Shown in pieces: positions 1 through 8,351 of a stretch of DNA of 64,000 nucleotides. Source of the DNA: Actinomycetospora endophytica (GTDB lineage Bacteria; Actinomycetota; Actinomycetes; Mycobacteriales; Pseudonocardiaceae); contig NZ_JAJNDB010000006.1 of the NCBI RefSeq assembly GCF_021026375.1, forward strand, positions 434,001-498,000, in the 5' to 3' direction. A model generated the notes under the pieces. It searched no databases. It saw only the letters and a program-made list of their open reading frames with translations, and had not been told where the DNA came from. The position numbers and the translations under genes are program-made. How positions within the stretch are numbered: position 1 is the first letter of the stretch; each line of letters starts with the position of its first letter.

Positions 1-183
1 CAGGTCACGGAGCCGGGGGTTGAACGTCAGCCCGCAGAAGGCGCGGACCGGCCCGAGGTCGCCGACCTGGTCGAGCAGTGCGTCCACCAACGGGGTCGCC
101 TCGGCCCCCGCCTGGCTCCACCAGACGCCGTCCCCGGGCCGCAGGTGCGGGCGCAGGTCGAGCATCAGCGGCTCCGGAGGCAT
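1..183 (-). CDS. Acetyl-CoA hydrolase/CoA-transferase-like protein (N-terminal part only)
   Basis: Only the first 61 codons lie in the window; the gene runs off the left edge. The visible protein has the pattern RPGDGVWWSQAGAE, followed by a leucine-rich helix and GPVRAFCGLTFN. I recognise this as the N-terminus of acetyl-CoA hydrolase/transferase-type proteins, which move CoA between short acyl groups. The ATG at 181-183 is used; a second in-frame ATG at 163-165 is equally possible. The family call rests on this short stretch and is moderate. The gene lies downstream of an SDR remnant and the MetE-like operon on the same strand. Confidence 0.5.
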   Translation of the reverse strand, partial: MPPEPLMLDLRPHLRPGDGVWWSQAGAEATPLVDALLDQVGDLGPVRAFCGLTFNPRLRDL

Positions 184-264
184 CGGGGCGGGACGGTCGG
201 CCGCGAGATTAGGTCTGACCTTTCGTCCGGGCGAACCGGAGCCACCCGCATGCGCCGGGGTCGG

Positions 265-660
265 CTAGTGGGCCGCGATGGCCGGGCTCTGGGCGCGCAT
301 GCCGTAGAAGACGCCGTCGAGGTTGACGTCGATGACCGAGCACCAGGCCTCCGTCGGGTACTCGCCGACCGGCAGGTCCGGTCCGCCGATGCCGGCGTTG
401 TCGACGGCGATGCGCAGCGGGGCCAGCGCCTCGGCGGCCTCGACCGCGGCCACCGCGACATCCTCGTCGGCGGCGTCCCCGACGAAGGCGGCGGCGGTCC
501 CGCCGGCGTCCACGACCTCCTGCACGACCTTGTCGGCCGCGTCGCTCGTGAGGTCGTGGACGAGCACGGCCGCCCCGTTCGCGGCCGGCAGCAGCGCCAC
601 CGCCCGCCGCCCGATCCCCGACCCTGCTCCGGTGACGATGGCCGAACGGTCCGCGACGTC
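265..660 (-). pseudogene. Truncated short-chain dehydrogenase/reductase remnant
   Basis: Reading right to left, this frame gives a clear SDR N-terminus: a Rossmann glycine motif (TGAGSGIG), then a DLT segment, DNAGIGG (the NNAG equivalent) and VNLDGVFYGMRA. A TAG then ends it after only about 130 residues. The second half of an SDR is missing, including the catalytic Tyr-x-x-x-Lys. There is also no ATG, GTG or TTG in frame between the upstream stop at 796-798 and the middle of the nucleotide-binding motif; the first usable start is the GTG at 598-600, which would cut into the cofactor site. I read this as a decayed gene that has lost both ends. It sits between the MetE-like gene and the CoA-transferase-like gene. 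Confidence 0.65.
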
Positions 661-795
661 GTGGGTGGCCAGAGGCTCTCCGATCCCGATCGGTCGGAGT
701 TCCGCCGGCCCGATGTGCCTGACAGTTGATGCAACAACTATCAGCGGCGCCCGATGGCGGCGCCGGCCATGATCCAGATCACGGCTCTCCGGGGG

Positions 796-1923
796 TCAGC
801 CGCGGACGAGCGCCGCCCCCTCGGCCATCGCCCGGAGCTTCATCTCGGCGACCTGCGCGCCGACGCGGCCGAAGCCGACGAACGTCCCGAAGCCGCAGTC
901 GGTGCTCGCGATGACGCGCTCGGGGCCGACGATCGACGCGTAGCGCTCGAGGCGCTGGGCGATGAGCCGCGGGTGCTCGACGATGTTGTTGAGAGTGTCG
1001 ACGACGCCGGGCACGAGGACCTTGTCGGCCGGGATCGCGATGGCTCCGAGATCGGCCCACTCGTGCTCGTGGCGGGGGTTGGCCCCCTCGAACGAGATCA
1101 TCGTCGGGCGGGCGGCGAGCACCGGCGGGAGCAGTTCGGCCAGCGGGGCGTCGAGGTGGTGCGGCCCCTCGTAGTTGCCCCAGCACATGTGCAGGCGCAC
1201 CCGCGACGGGTCGATCCCCGCCAGTGCCCGGTCGATCGCGGCGACGTGGCGCTCCGCGAACCCGACCAGCCCTCGCCGTCGCACCTCGTCGCGGCACCAG
1301 AACTCGGTGTGGGCGGCCATCGGGATGTCGGGACAGTCGAGCTGGAGCAGCAGGCCGGCGTCGACGATCGCGCGGTACTCGACGGCCATGGCGTCGGCGA
1401 GGGCGTCGAGGTAGCTGTCGTAGTCCGGGTAGTGCAGGTTCGGGCTGCCGGTCGCGATGCAGCCGGGTGAGGCAGCCGGGACGAACGCGTCGCGGTGCCC
1501 GGTCTTGTCGAGCGCGAGGCGCAGGGTGTCGATGTCGCGCTGCACGGCGGTGTCGCCGATGTAGCTGACCGGTCCCTCGCAGTTCGCCGGCATGATGTGC
1601 GCGCCGGCCTCCCCGCCGTACTGCGCGATCGCCAGTTCGGGCGCGGCCGCGAGGTCGTCGATGCTCCACGGCGGGGCCTGCCCGCCGAACCCGTCGAGGC
1701 GCTCGCGGACGTAGTTGACGAAGCCGGGCTTGCCCATCTCGCCGTCGGAGACGATGTCGATGCCCGCGCCGTGCTGCATGGCGACGACGTCGTGCACGGC
1801 GTCGGTGACGGCGGCCTCGAGCTCGGCCTCGTCACCCTTGCCCTCCTGGTGGAGGTACATCAGCCGGGTCAGCGCCTCGGGGCGGGGCAGGCTCCCCACG
1901 TGGGTGGTGCGCACGGTCGTCAT
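796..1923 (-). CDS. MetE-like cobalamin-independent methionine synthase family protein (short form)
   Basis: The 375-residue protein opens with TTHVGSLPRP, typical of the UROD/MetE-like TIM-barrel family. It carries SDGEMGKPGFVNY near residue 60, LHMCWGNYEGPH near 245 (His and Cys where MetE-type enzymes bind zinc) and STDCGFGTF near 340 (second Cys). It is half the length of true MetE and lacks the N-terminal duplicated barrel. Short relatives act on thiol or methyl-transfer substrates that are often unknown, so methionine synthesis should not be assumed. It is the last intact gene of the FAH-MBL-MetE-like operon, 28 bp after the MBL gene, which suggests a catabolic role. The ATG start gives the conserved N-terminus. 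Confidence 0.85.
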   Translation of the reverse strand: MTTVRTTHVGSLPRPEALTRLMYLHQEGKGDEAELEAAVTDAVHDVVAMQHGAGIDIVSDGEMGKPGFVNYVRERLDGFGGQAPPWSIDDLAAAPELAIAQYGGEAGAHIMPANCEGPVSYIGDTAVQRDIDTLRLALDKTGHRDAFVPAASPGCIATGSPNLHYPDYDSYLDALADAMAVEYRAIVDAGLLLQLDCPDIPMAAHTEFWCRDEVRRRGLVGFAERHVAAIDRALAGIDPSRVRLHMCWGNYEGPHHLDAPLAELLPPVLAARPTMISFEGANPRHEHEWADLGAIAIPADKVLVPGVVDTLNNIVEHPRLIAQRLERYASIVGPERVIASTDCGFGTFVGFGRVGAQVAEMKLRAMAEGAALVRG

Positions 1924-1951
1924 CGGGGCTGTCCTCCGGGGGACGGATGGG

Positions 1952-2923
1952 TCAGGGGGCCGTGGCCTCGTCGAACGTCGAGGGGCTGAAGCCCTCGAGC
2001 GCGGCGATCTTCGTCAGGACCGTGAGCCGGTCCGGGCGCGGGATCGCGGGGTCGAGCTGCTGGTAGACGTTGAGCACGTTCTGAGCCAGCCGGCCGTGCT
2101 CGGGGAGATCGGCGAAGCGTCCGAGGTCGATGGACGCGATGGCCTCGTCGACGTCGAGGCCGTCCTCGAACCGCTTGCGGGCCTGGGTCTCGACCGAGAC
2201 CAGGTACTCCCGCATCGTCGAGACCTCGGCCTTGCCGCTGACCGGGCCGTGACCCGGCACGATCGTCGCGACGTCCATCTCGAGGATGAGGTCCAGCGCG
2301 CCGATCCAGCGGTCGATCGGCCCGGCCCACGCGATCGGGGTGCCGCCGACGAACAGCACGTCGCCGGCATAGAGCAGCCGCGCGTCCGGCACGTGGACCA
2401 GCGCGTCGCCGGGGGTGTGCGCGGGTCCGACCTGGATCAGCCGGACCTCCCGACCGCCGACGTCGACGCTGTCCTCGCCGGAGAAGGTGCGGTCGGGGCC
2501 GGTGGCGGTGATCCCGTCGAGCTCGAACGGCCCGAAGATGTGCCGCGCGAACTCGCCGAGGGTGCCGTCGAGGTGCTTGACCCGGGCCACCGCGTCGAGC
2601 GCCTCCTGGGTCATCAGCGCGGCCGCGGCCTCGGACGCGATGATCTCGACGTCCTCCCCGACCAGTTCGTTGCCGTTGACGTGGTCGGGATCCGAGTGGG
2701 TGTTGACCAGGGTCCCGAGGGGGTGGTGGTCGAGAACGGGCTGCAGGCCGGCGAGCATCTCCCGGGTCAGCGCCAGGTCGAACAGCGTGTCGACCATCAG
2801 CGAGGTGCCCGAGCCGGTGATCAGGCCGGAGTTGCTCCACCCCCAGCTGCCGTCGGGCTGCAGCCAGGCGTGGCAGCCCTGCCCGAGGTCGTGCAGTCCC
2901 TTGCGGTAGTCGAGCGTGCTCAT
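1952..2923 (-). CDS. Metallo-beta-lactamase-fold hydrolase
   Basis: The 323-residue protein has the MBL fold in order: NTHSDPDHVNGNE at about 73-84, HTPGDALVH near 168, GDVLFVGG near 187 and PGHGPVSG near 222. The usual HxHxDH metal motif reads HSDPDH, so its second histidine is replaced by aspartate; the remaining ligands look intact. This variant should still bind metal, but its substrate cannot be read from the sequence. The ATG lies 11 bp after the FAH-family gene, and a MetE-like gene follows, all on the minus strand facing a TetR regulator. This arrangement suggests one transcription unit for breaking down a small molecule. Position 3 of the metal motif is the odd feature. Confidence 0.9.
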   Translation of the reverse strand: MSTLDYRKGLHDLGQGCHAWLQPDGSWGWSNSGLITGSGTSLMVDTLFDLALTREMLAGLQPVLDHHPLGTLVNTHSDPDHVNGNELVGEDVEIIASEAAAALMTQEALDAVARVKHLDGTLGEFARHIFGPFELDGITATGPDRTFSGEDSVDVGGREVRLIQVGPAHTPGDALVHVPDARLLYAGDVLFVGGTPIAWAGPIDRWIGALDLILEMDVATIVPGHGPVSGKAEVSTMREYLVSVETQARKRFEDGLDVDEAIASIDLGRFADLPEHGRLAQNVLNVYQQLDPAIPRPDRLTVLTKIAALEGFSPSTFDEATAP

Positions 2924-2934
2924 GGGTCCCTTCC

Positions 2935-3906
2935 TCAGTAACCGGTCCGCAGCGGCGTCATCGGTTCGGCCTCCCGCACGACCTGGCGGGTCTCGCCCAG
3001 GACCTCCGAGGACAGCGAGACCACGTCGCCGGGCGCGAGCCAGCCGGTGAAGGCGAACGGGTCGGGGGTGTCGACGTGCTCGAGCAGGCAGCCCCCGGGG
3101 ACGGTGCCCGAGCCGATGACGTCGCCGGGCTGCAGTTCGGTCCCGCGCGACATGTAGGCGAGCTGCTCGCCCCAGGTCCAGTCCATGCCGGCGAGCGAGC
3201 CCTTGGCGATCTCGCGGCCGTTGACGGTGGCGGCGACCTCGAACGCGTAGCCGTCCGGACCGCGGTAGGCCTCGAGCTCGTCCACGGTGACCAGTGCGGG
3301 CCCGAGCGTGATGGCCATGTCCTTGGCCTTGCCCATGCCGATCCCCTGCGCCATGTCGCGCATCTGGTGGTCGCGGGCGGTCCAGTCGTTGAAGAACGTG
3401 AACCCGACGACGTGGTCCGCGGCGGTGTCCGGGTGCAGGTCGCGTCCGGGCCGCCCGACGACGGCGCCGACCTCCAGTTCGAGGTCGAACATCCGCGACC
3501 CGGGCGCGATCGGGACGTCGTCGTGGGGCCCGACGACGGCGGCCGGGTTGCCGAAGTAGAACGCCGGCGCCTGCGACCACGCCGGGTGCAGCTCCGGCGG
3601 CCGACCGAGCGCGCGGTAGCAGCCGCGGAGGTGGTCGAGGAAGGACAGCCCGTCGCGGATCGACGGCGGGCGCGGGATCGGGGCCAGGAGGCGCACCTCG
3701 TCGAGGGCCCGGACCTCGGCCGGGTCGCGGCGGGCCGTCGTCGCGGCGTCGTCGAGAGCCCCGTCCTCCAGCAGCGCGAGGAGGGTGACGCCGGGCGGAA
3801 GCCCGCGGATCCCGTCGTCGGTCAGCAGCCCGGTCCGCGGGCTGAAACTGATCCCCGTCGCTCCGCTCGCCCCGGGAGCGCCCGCGTCGTACGTCACCCA
3901 CTTCAC
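2935..3906 (-). CDS. Fumarylacetoacetate hydrolase family protein
   Basis: The 323-residue protein has the FAH C-terminal catalytic fold. FDLELEVGAVVG near 137-148 supplies the Glu-x-Glu metal ligands, FFNDWTARDHQMRD near 167-180 follows, and the C-terminal block has GSGTVPGGCLLE. Family members cleave C-C bonds of beta-diketo acids or hydrate and decarboxylate oxo-acids in aromatic and other catabolic pathways. I chose the GTG at 3904-3906 because a GGAGG lies five bases upstream and the protein then opens with KWVTYDAG; an upstream ATG at 3979-3981 would add 25 unlikely residues that overlap the regulatory region. This is the first gene of the operon. A 21-bp repeat encoding GASGATG lies near its N-terminus. 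Confidence 0.88.
   Translation of the reverse strand: MKWVTYDAGAPGASGATGISFSPRTGLLTDDGIRGLPPGVTLLALLEDGALDDAATTARRDPAEVRALDEVRLLAPIPRPPSIRDGLSFLDHLRGCYRALGRPPELHPAWSQAPAFYFGNPAAVVGPHDDVPIAPGSRMFDLELEVGAVVGRPGRDLHPDTAADHVVGFTFFNDWTARDHQMRDMAQGIGMGKAKDMAITLGPALVTVDELEAYRGPDGYAFEVAATVNGREIAKGSLAGMDWTWGEQLAYMSRGTELQPGDVIGSGTVPGGCLLEHVDTPDPFAFTGWLAPGDVVSLSSEVLGETRQVVREAEPMTPLRTGY
3853..3873. repeat. Dispersed 21-bp repeat, copy 1 (inside FAH gene)
   Basis: The sequence is C followed by CCCGTCGCTCCGCTCGCCCC. It recurs exactly at 40466-40486 and with one mismatch at 42141-42161. Each copy lies in a minus-strand gene and is read in the same frame as Gly-Ala-Ser-(Gly/Glu)-Ala-Thr-Gly. Confidence 0.7.
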
Positions 3907-3929
3907 GGCCGCCTCCACGCTGAATCCGC

Positions 3930-4018
3930 ACTCCAGTACAGGTTCGTGGGCGACGCTACGACCCGGTGTGACGCGAATCAAGACTCGAGTACGGGTTCGC
4001 GGTCTGTGCTGTACTGAT
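3930..4018. promoter_or_regulatory. Candidate TetR operator region between FAH operon and TetR gene
   Basis: The 116-bp divergent gap holds two near-identical direct repeats, ACTCCAGTACAGGTTCGTGG at 3930-3949 and ACTCGAGTACGGGTTCGCGG at 3983-4002. Their starts are 53 bp apart, about five helical turns. A third, inverted AGTACAG-like half site (CTGTACT) follows at 4009-4015, just before the TetR start. The position and spacing suggest binding sites for the adjacent TetR protein, controlling both directions. Confidence 0.55.
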
Positions 4019-4022
4019 CACG

Positions 4023-4643
4023 ATGGACCCGCGAGGAGCGACGGCGGGTGTGGCGGACCTCCCGGCGGTCAGCACCCGGACCCGCAAGCGCCACGAGCGC
4101 CGGGACCGTGTCTACGCCGCGGCCATCGCCCTGTTCGTGGAACGGGGCTTCGACGAGACGTCGATGGACGACATCGCGGCCCGGGCGGACCTGGCCCGCA
4201 CGACGGTGTTCAACCATTTCCCACGCAAGGCGCTGTTCCTCGAGGAATGGGCGTTGCGCCGCCGGCAACGGGCCGCCTACGCGATCGAGGACGCCTCCGT
4301 GCCGGTGCAGCCGCTGCGCGAGGTCCTCGCGCGGTACTTCACCGCGCTCGCCGCGGTGAACGCCGAGACCCGCGCCGAGACCACCGCGCTGATGTCGCTC
4401 TCGCTCAAGGTCCACGACGTGTTCCGCGGCCACACGCTGGGTCAGGACCTCACCGAGCTGATCACCGCGAGCGGGGAGCCACTGCGCCCGACCACCGACG
4501 CGGCGCAGGTCGGACGGCTGCTCGCGCTGGGGTACTACTCCGCCGTCGTGCGCTGGATCGTCGTCGAGCCGGCGCCGTTCAGCCTCGACCGGGAGCTCTC
4601 GGCCGTGCTGGACACCGTGCTGTCCGGCGCGCTGATGGAATGA
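4023..4643 (+). CDS. TetR/AcrR family transcriptional regulator
   Basis: The 206-residue protein has an N-terminal TetR DNA-binding domain: RRDRVYAAAIALFVERGFDETSMDDI leads into a helix-turn-helix at about residues 48-66 (ARADLARTTVFNHF). The divergent C-terminal ligand domain has no recognisable specificity. It faces the FAH-MBL-MetE-like operon across 116 bp containing paired repeats, so it probably represses that operon and itself in response to a pathway metabolite. The ATG at 4023 has no strong ribosome binding site. The first 20 residues are not conserved in the family, and a GTG further in is possible. Confidence 0.88.
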   Translation: MDPRGATAGVADLPAVSTRTRKRHERRDRVYAAAIALFVERGFDETSMDDIAARADLARTTVFNHFPRKALFLEEWALRRRQRAAYAIEDASVPVQPLREVLARYFTALAAVNAETRAETTALMSLSLKVHDVFRGHTLGQDLTELITASGEPLRPTTDAAQVGRLLALGYYSAVVRWIVVEPAPFSLDRELSAVLDTVLSGALME

Positions 4644-4767
4644 TCGCCGATTCTCCGATCCGCTGTCCGGCCGAGATGACTACCGACGCCGGTCGCATTC
4701 CCGGGCCGACGTAGTCATTGCTGTCATAGGTATTCGTGCCCGCTTTCCCCGATGTCACCCTGCCTGT

Positions 4768-5268
4768 ATGGGGGATACGCAGACGGCATTCAGCTTCTAC
4801 CAGACACTGGCATCGATCAGCTTCACACTGCTCGGACTGTGGTTCGTGGTGCTCGGGATCGGCCGCGGGGACTGGGGCTCCCCGGCACGCCACCGGGAGC
4901 GCCTCCACGTCGCGCTGTTCTTCTTCCTGCCGGGGACGATGGGGCTCGCCTCCGTGCTCGGCGGGACGAACCCGCTGGCGTGGCGGGTGGTCTTCGTCCT
5001 GGGGGCGGTCATCGGGCTCGTCGAGTCGGTGCCGTTCCTCATCGGGCACCAGGGCCTGCCGGGCACCGTCGAGCGGGTGCTGGGCGTTCTCGCACCATTG
5101 CTGTACCTCCTCGTGGCACTGGCGGCGTTCGTCCCCGGTCCCCGGGCGGGCCTGGCGCCGCTGCAGATCGAGGGCTTCGTCATCGCGGCCGTGTTCCTGC
5201 TCGGCCTGACGCACCTGTGGCGCGCCTTCGCGGAGACGCCGGTCGCGGTCTCCTCACGGCCGCGCTGA
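4768..5268 (+). CDS. Small polytopic membrane protein of unknown function
   Basis: The protein has 166 residues and about five hydrophobic segments: FTLLGLWFVVLGIG near 20-32, LFFFLPGTMGLASVLGG near 50-66, VVFVLGAVIGLV near 75-90, VLGVLAPLLYLLVALAAFVPG near 105-125 and FVIAAVFLLGLTHLW near 137-151. No signature residues identify a transporter or enzyme. The ATG gives a normal short N-terminus. It stands alone between the TetR gene and another membrane protein on the same strand, with about 200 bp between them. Confidence 0.75.
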   Translation: MGDTQTAFSFYQTLASISFTLLGLWFVVLGIGRGDWGSPARHRERLHVALFFFLPGTMGLASVLGGTNPLAWRVVFVLGAVIGLVESVPFLIGHQGLPGTVERVLGVLAPLLYLLVALAAFVPGPRAGLAPLQIEGFVIAAVFLLGLTHLWRAFAETPVAVSSRPR

Positions 5269-5472
5269 GTGACGCCGACCGGTTGCCGGACGGTGACGCG
5301 TTCTTGGGTCGGCCCTGAACCGCCGCTGACGCAGCCCACCGGTCACCGACCGGCGCCACCCCTTCGTCGGGAAGGCGGTTCCCCGGCGATTCCCGACGAC
5401 GACGCCGTGTCACCCCTGCCAGGAATCCGGCCCGCTCCCCCGAGTGGCGCCGAACGGCGGGAGGAGGACCAG

Positions 5473-5961
5473 ATGGCGGACAAGGGTGTCGTCGCCCGGC
5501 TGCGCCAGGTCGCGGTGGACCGGGTCGGGCCCACCGAGCAGTCGCTCATCGTCGCGTGGGGAGGCTTCGGCGCGACGTTCGGCGTCACCCGCGCGATCAC
5601 CCACTGGATCCGCGCGGGACATGGTCCGTCGAGCGGCGGGATGAGCGCGGGCGGGCGCCACCTGCACCACTACAACATCGGCATCCTGCTGCTGGCCGCC
5701 GTCGGGGGTGTCGCGCTGCGCGGCGAGGAGCGTCATCGTCGCCATCCCGTCACCGCGACCGCCTATGGCAGCGGTGCGGCGCTGATCGTCGACGAGCTCG
5801 CACTGCTGATCGACCTCGAGGACGTCTACTGGTCCCGCGAGGGCCGCTCGAGCGTCGACGCCGCGATCGGGCTGCTCGCCCTCGGCGGTCTCTACCTCGC
5901 CGCGGTGCCGTTCTGGCACGGAGCCGCCCGGGAGCTGATCCCGGCCCTGGGCCGGAGATAG
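5473..5961 (+). CDS. Integral membrane protein with HLHHYN motif
   Basis: The 162-residue protein starts at the ATG preceded by GAGGAGG five bases upstream; the longer open frame from 5269 has no such signal. It contains SLIVAWGGFGATFGVTRAITHWI, then a histidine-rich GGRHLHHYNIGILLLAAVGG segment near 60, and two further hydrophobic stretches near 95-105 and 130-150. The clustered histidines ahead of a membrane helix could bind metal, but this is only a suggestion; I do not recognise the family. The metallophosphoesterase gene follows after 41 bp on the same strand, so the two may be cotranscribed. Confidence 0.75.
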   Translation: MADKGVVARLRQVAVDRVGPTEQSLIVAWGGFGATFGVTRAITHWIRAGHGPSSGGMSAGGRHLHHYNIGILLLAAVGGVALRGEERHRRHPVTATAYGSGAALIVDELALLIDLEDVYWSREGRSSVDAAIGLLALGGLYLAAVPFWHGAARELIPALGRR

Positions 5962-6002
5962 GCCGGGCGCCCCCTCGCCGTCGGGAAGGCAGAATCCCGG
6001 AG

Positions 6003-7370
6003 ATGATCGACGACGCGGTGGACAAGTCCGCGGTGCTGGCCGGGACGTCGCATCTGCTCGCGCGCACCCCGCGGTGGCGGACGCTCGTCGATCCCCGGCT
6101 CGGGCTCGGCAGCCTGTTGCTGCGCGGGGCAATGCGCGCCGAGCGGAAGACGCTGCCGGAGGAGCCCGGTCAGGCCGACCGCAAGGCCTACATCCCGCGC
6201 GACATGCTGCTCTCGCTGTTCCAGGCCGAGCACGAGGAGCACCTGGACCGCGAGCACCCCGAGCACCTCACCACCGCCGAGGCGCCGAAGCCGATGGGCT
6301 CGCGCTCGGTGGAGCCGTTCAGCGAGGGCCGTGGCATCGACCGCGGCTTCGTGACCGGTTTCCTGCGCACCCTGCCGGTCCACCTCTTCCGACGGATCCG
6401 CTTCCGGCTGCCCGCCGGTCAGCCGCGGCAGCAGCCGCTCGCCGAGAACGCCCGCGTCGTCGTCGTCGGGGACTGGGGTACCGGCGAGGGCCTGGCCATC
6501 GAGGTCGCCGCCCGGATGCGCGAGGCGATCGAGGAGGCCGGGGACCGCGAGGTCCACGTCGTGCACCTCGGCGACATCTACTACGCGGGGACCCCGGCCG
6601 AGGCGCGCAGGCGCTTCCTGGACCACTGGCCCGTCACCGACGCCGACGAGCACCCGTCGTGGTGCCTCAACGGCAACCACGACATGTACTCCGCCGGTCG
6701 GGGTCTCACCCGGGTCGTCCTCACCGACCCGCGGTTCGCCGCGCAGCGCACCACCGCCGGCGCGATCACCACCGAGTTCCTGCTGGCGAACCGGCACTGG
6801 TCGCTGATCGGTCTGGACACCAGCTGGAAGTTCCGGCTACGCGATCCCCGCGGCGGCGCCGGCCACCTGAGCCGGCGCCAGAGCCGGTGGGTCACCCGGC
6901 ACGTCCAGGCCCACCCCGATCACCGGACGATGCTGTTCAGCCATCACCAGCCGATCACCTGGGGCGATCACGGGGTCGAGCCCATCGGCAACCTGCTCGA
7001 CCGGACACGGGCCCTGCGGCAGGCCGGTCGGCTCACCGGATGGCTCTGGGGCCACGAGCACAAGCTGATCGCCTACGGCGACCACTCCGGGATCGGCTAC
7101 GCGACCTGCATGGGCCACGGCGCGATCCTCGAGACCCCGCCCGAGCACCCGCACCCCGGCGAGTTCGACGCCACCTTCACCGACCCCGAGGGGCTGACCT
7201 GGCGGATGCCGGGCTTCGCCGTCCTCGACCTGGACGGCCCGACGATGCGGGTCCGCTACCTCGACAAGAACGGCCGCACCTGGCGTCCCGAGGACGTGCT
7301 CCCGACCCCGTCGGCCGACGACGGCAGCGCCGGCGGGAACCCGAACGACGCGGCCAGAGCGGGATCGTGA
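6003..7370 (+). CDS. Calcineurin-like metallophosphoesterase
   Basis: The 455-residue protein carries the full calcineurin-type dimetal set: GDWG near residue 156, HLGDIYY near 188, NGNHDMY near 223, SHHQP near 312 and WGHEHK near 348. These residues normally hold two metals that hydrolyse phosphomono- or diesters. The first 140 residues are not part of the catalytic fold and are not recognised. There is no signal peptide, so it is probably cytoplasmic. The last 38 codons overlap the 3' end of the convergent sigma-factor gene by 115 bp. A GGGAAGG about 11 bases upstream may serve as a weak ribosome binding site. Confidence 0.88.
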   Translation: MIDDAVDKSAVLAGTSHLLARTPRWRTLVDPRLGLGSLLLRGAMRAERKTLPEEPGQADRKAYIPRDMLLSLFQAEHEEHLDREHPEHLTTAEAPKPMGSRSVEPFSEGRGIDRGFVTGFLRTLPVHLFRRIRFRLPAGQPRQQPLAENARVVVVGDWGTGEGLAIEVAARMREAIEEAGDREVHVVHLGDIYYAGTPAEARRRFLDHWPVTDADEHPSWCLNGNHDMYSAGRGLTRVVLTDPRFAAQRTTAGAITTEFLLANRHWSLIGLDTSWKFRLRDPRGGAGHLSRRQSRWVTRHVQAHPDHRTMLFSHHQPITWGDHGVEPIGNLLDRTRALRQAGRLTGWLWGHEHKLIAYGDHSGIGYATCMGHGAILETPPEHPHPGEFDATFTDPEGLTWRMPGFAVLDLDGPTMRVRYLDKNGRTWRPEDVLPTPSADDGSAGGNPNDAARAGS

Positions 7371-8311
7371 CACTTCGTCACGCGGGCGATCCCGGTGGCG
7401 GTCACCGCGAGGACCACCACGCCGTCGGCTCGTAGGACCCCGCCGGCGTCGCGCCGGTAGACGATCGCCGCGGGTTGGCCGTTGGCCGTGGTCGCGATCA
7501 TCCGCCAGTCGCCCGGTGCACCCAGCACGTAGGTGTCGAGGACGTCGATGCACGCGGCCCGACCCGACTGCCAGTCGCGGAACGGCGTGGCCTCCAGGGT
7601 GGCGTCGGCGCGCAGCACCTGTTCCAGCAGGCGGGCGTCGGAGCGCTCGAAGGCGGCGATGTAGCCCTCGAGCAGGGCCCGGGCCCGTTCATCCGTCGGT
7701 TCGAGCAGGTCCGTGGGCCCCACGTCGTCGAGCCGGACGCGGGCACGCTGCAGACCGCTCTTCACCGCCGCCGTCGTGGTCCCGAGGAGCTCCGCGGTCT
7801 CGAGCGCGGAGAAGGCGAGCACGTCGCGCAGGATGAGGATCGCGCGTTGCCGGGGCGGCAGGTGCTGCAGGCCGGCGATGAGCGCCAGCCGCACCGATTC
7901 GCGTTCCACCGCGACGGCGGCGGGGTCGTCGTCGGGCCGGGCGATCCAGGCGTCCGGGAGCGGCTCGAGCCACGAGACCTCGCCCGGTCCCGCGAGGCTC
8001 GGCGGGCCGTCGGCCCGGTCGACGGGGCCGGTCAGGCCCGAGGGCAGCAGCCGGACCGGGCGCGAGGTCATCGCCGAGAGGCAGACGTTGGTGGCGATCC
8101 GGTAGAGCCAGGTCCGCATCGACGACCGGCCCTCGAACCCGGCGTAGGAGCGCCAGGCCCGCAGGTAGGTCTCCTGCACCAGGTCCTCGGCGTCCTGCGC
8201 CGAGCCGGCCATGCGATAGCAGTGCGCGAGGAGCTCCCGACGGAACGGCTCGGTCTCGGCCGCGAACGTGCGCGCCCTCCCGACGGCGGCCGGATCGGCG
8301 TCCGTGGTCAT
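7256..8311 (-). CDS. SigG-type ECF RNA polymerase sigma factor with C-terminal SnoaL-like domain
   Basis: The 351-residue protein has sigma region 2 at about 20-85 (LLAHCYRMAGSAQDAEDLVQETYLRAW, then SMRTWLYRIATNVCL) and region 4 at about 140-190 (HLPPRQRAILILRDVLAFSALETAELL, then AAVKSGLQRAR). The WLEPLPDAW linker and an extra C-terminal domain resemble mycobacterial SigG, where a SnoaL/NTF2-like extension regulates the factor. It lies 40 bp after a quinone oxidoreductase gene and probably shares its transcript. No anti-sigma gene is visible nearby, in keeping with regulation by the fused domain. The ATG at 8309-8311 starts the conserved protein. The 3' end overlaps the convergent phosphoesterase gene by 115 bp. 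Confidence 0.9.
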   Translation of the reverse strand: MTTDADPAAVGRARTFAAETEPFRRELLAHCYRMAGSAQDAEDLVQETYLRAWRSYAGFEGRSSMRTWLYRIATNVCLSAMTSRPVRLLPSGLTGPVDRADGPPSLAGPGEVSWLEPLPDAWIARPDDDPAAVAVERESVRLALIAGLQHLPPRQRAILILRDVLAFSALETAELLGTTTAAVKSGLQRARVRLDDVGPTDLLEPTDERARALLEGYIAAFERSDARLLEQVLRADATLEATPFRDWQSGRAACIDVLDTYVLGAPGDWRMIATTANGQPAAIVYRRDAGGVLRADGVVVLAVTATGIARVTKCHDPALAASFGFPPALPSSADGVGSTSSGRQVRPFLSR

Positions 8312-8351
8312 CGGTGTCCGTTCGCGTCGCTGGGACCTCGGCCCCGGGTGG

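Noticed and set aside
165-737. 190-codon minus-strand frame at the left edge
   Set aside because: Out of phase with the SDR-like sequence and Arg/Ser/Pro-rich throughout.
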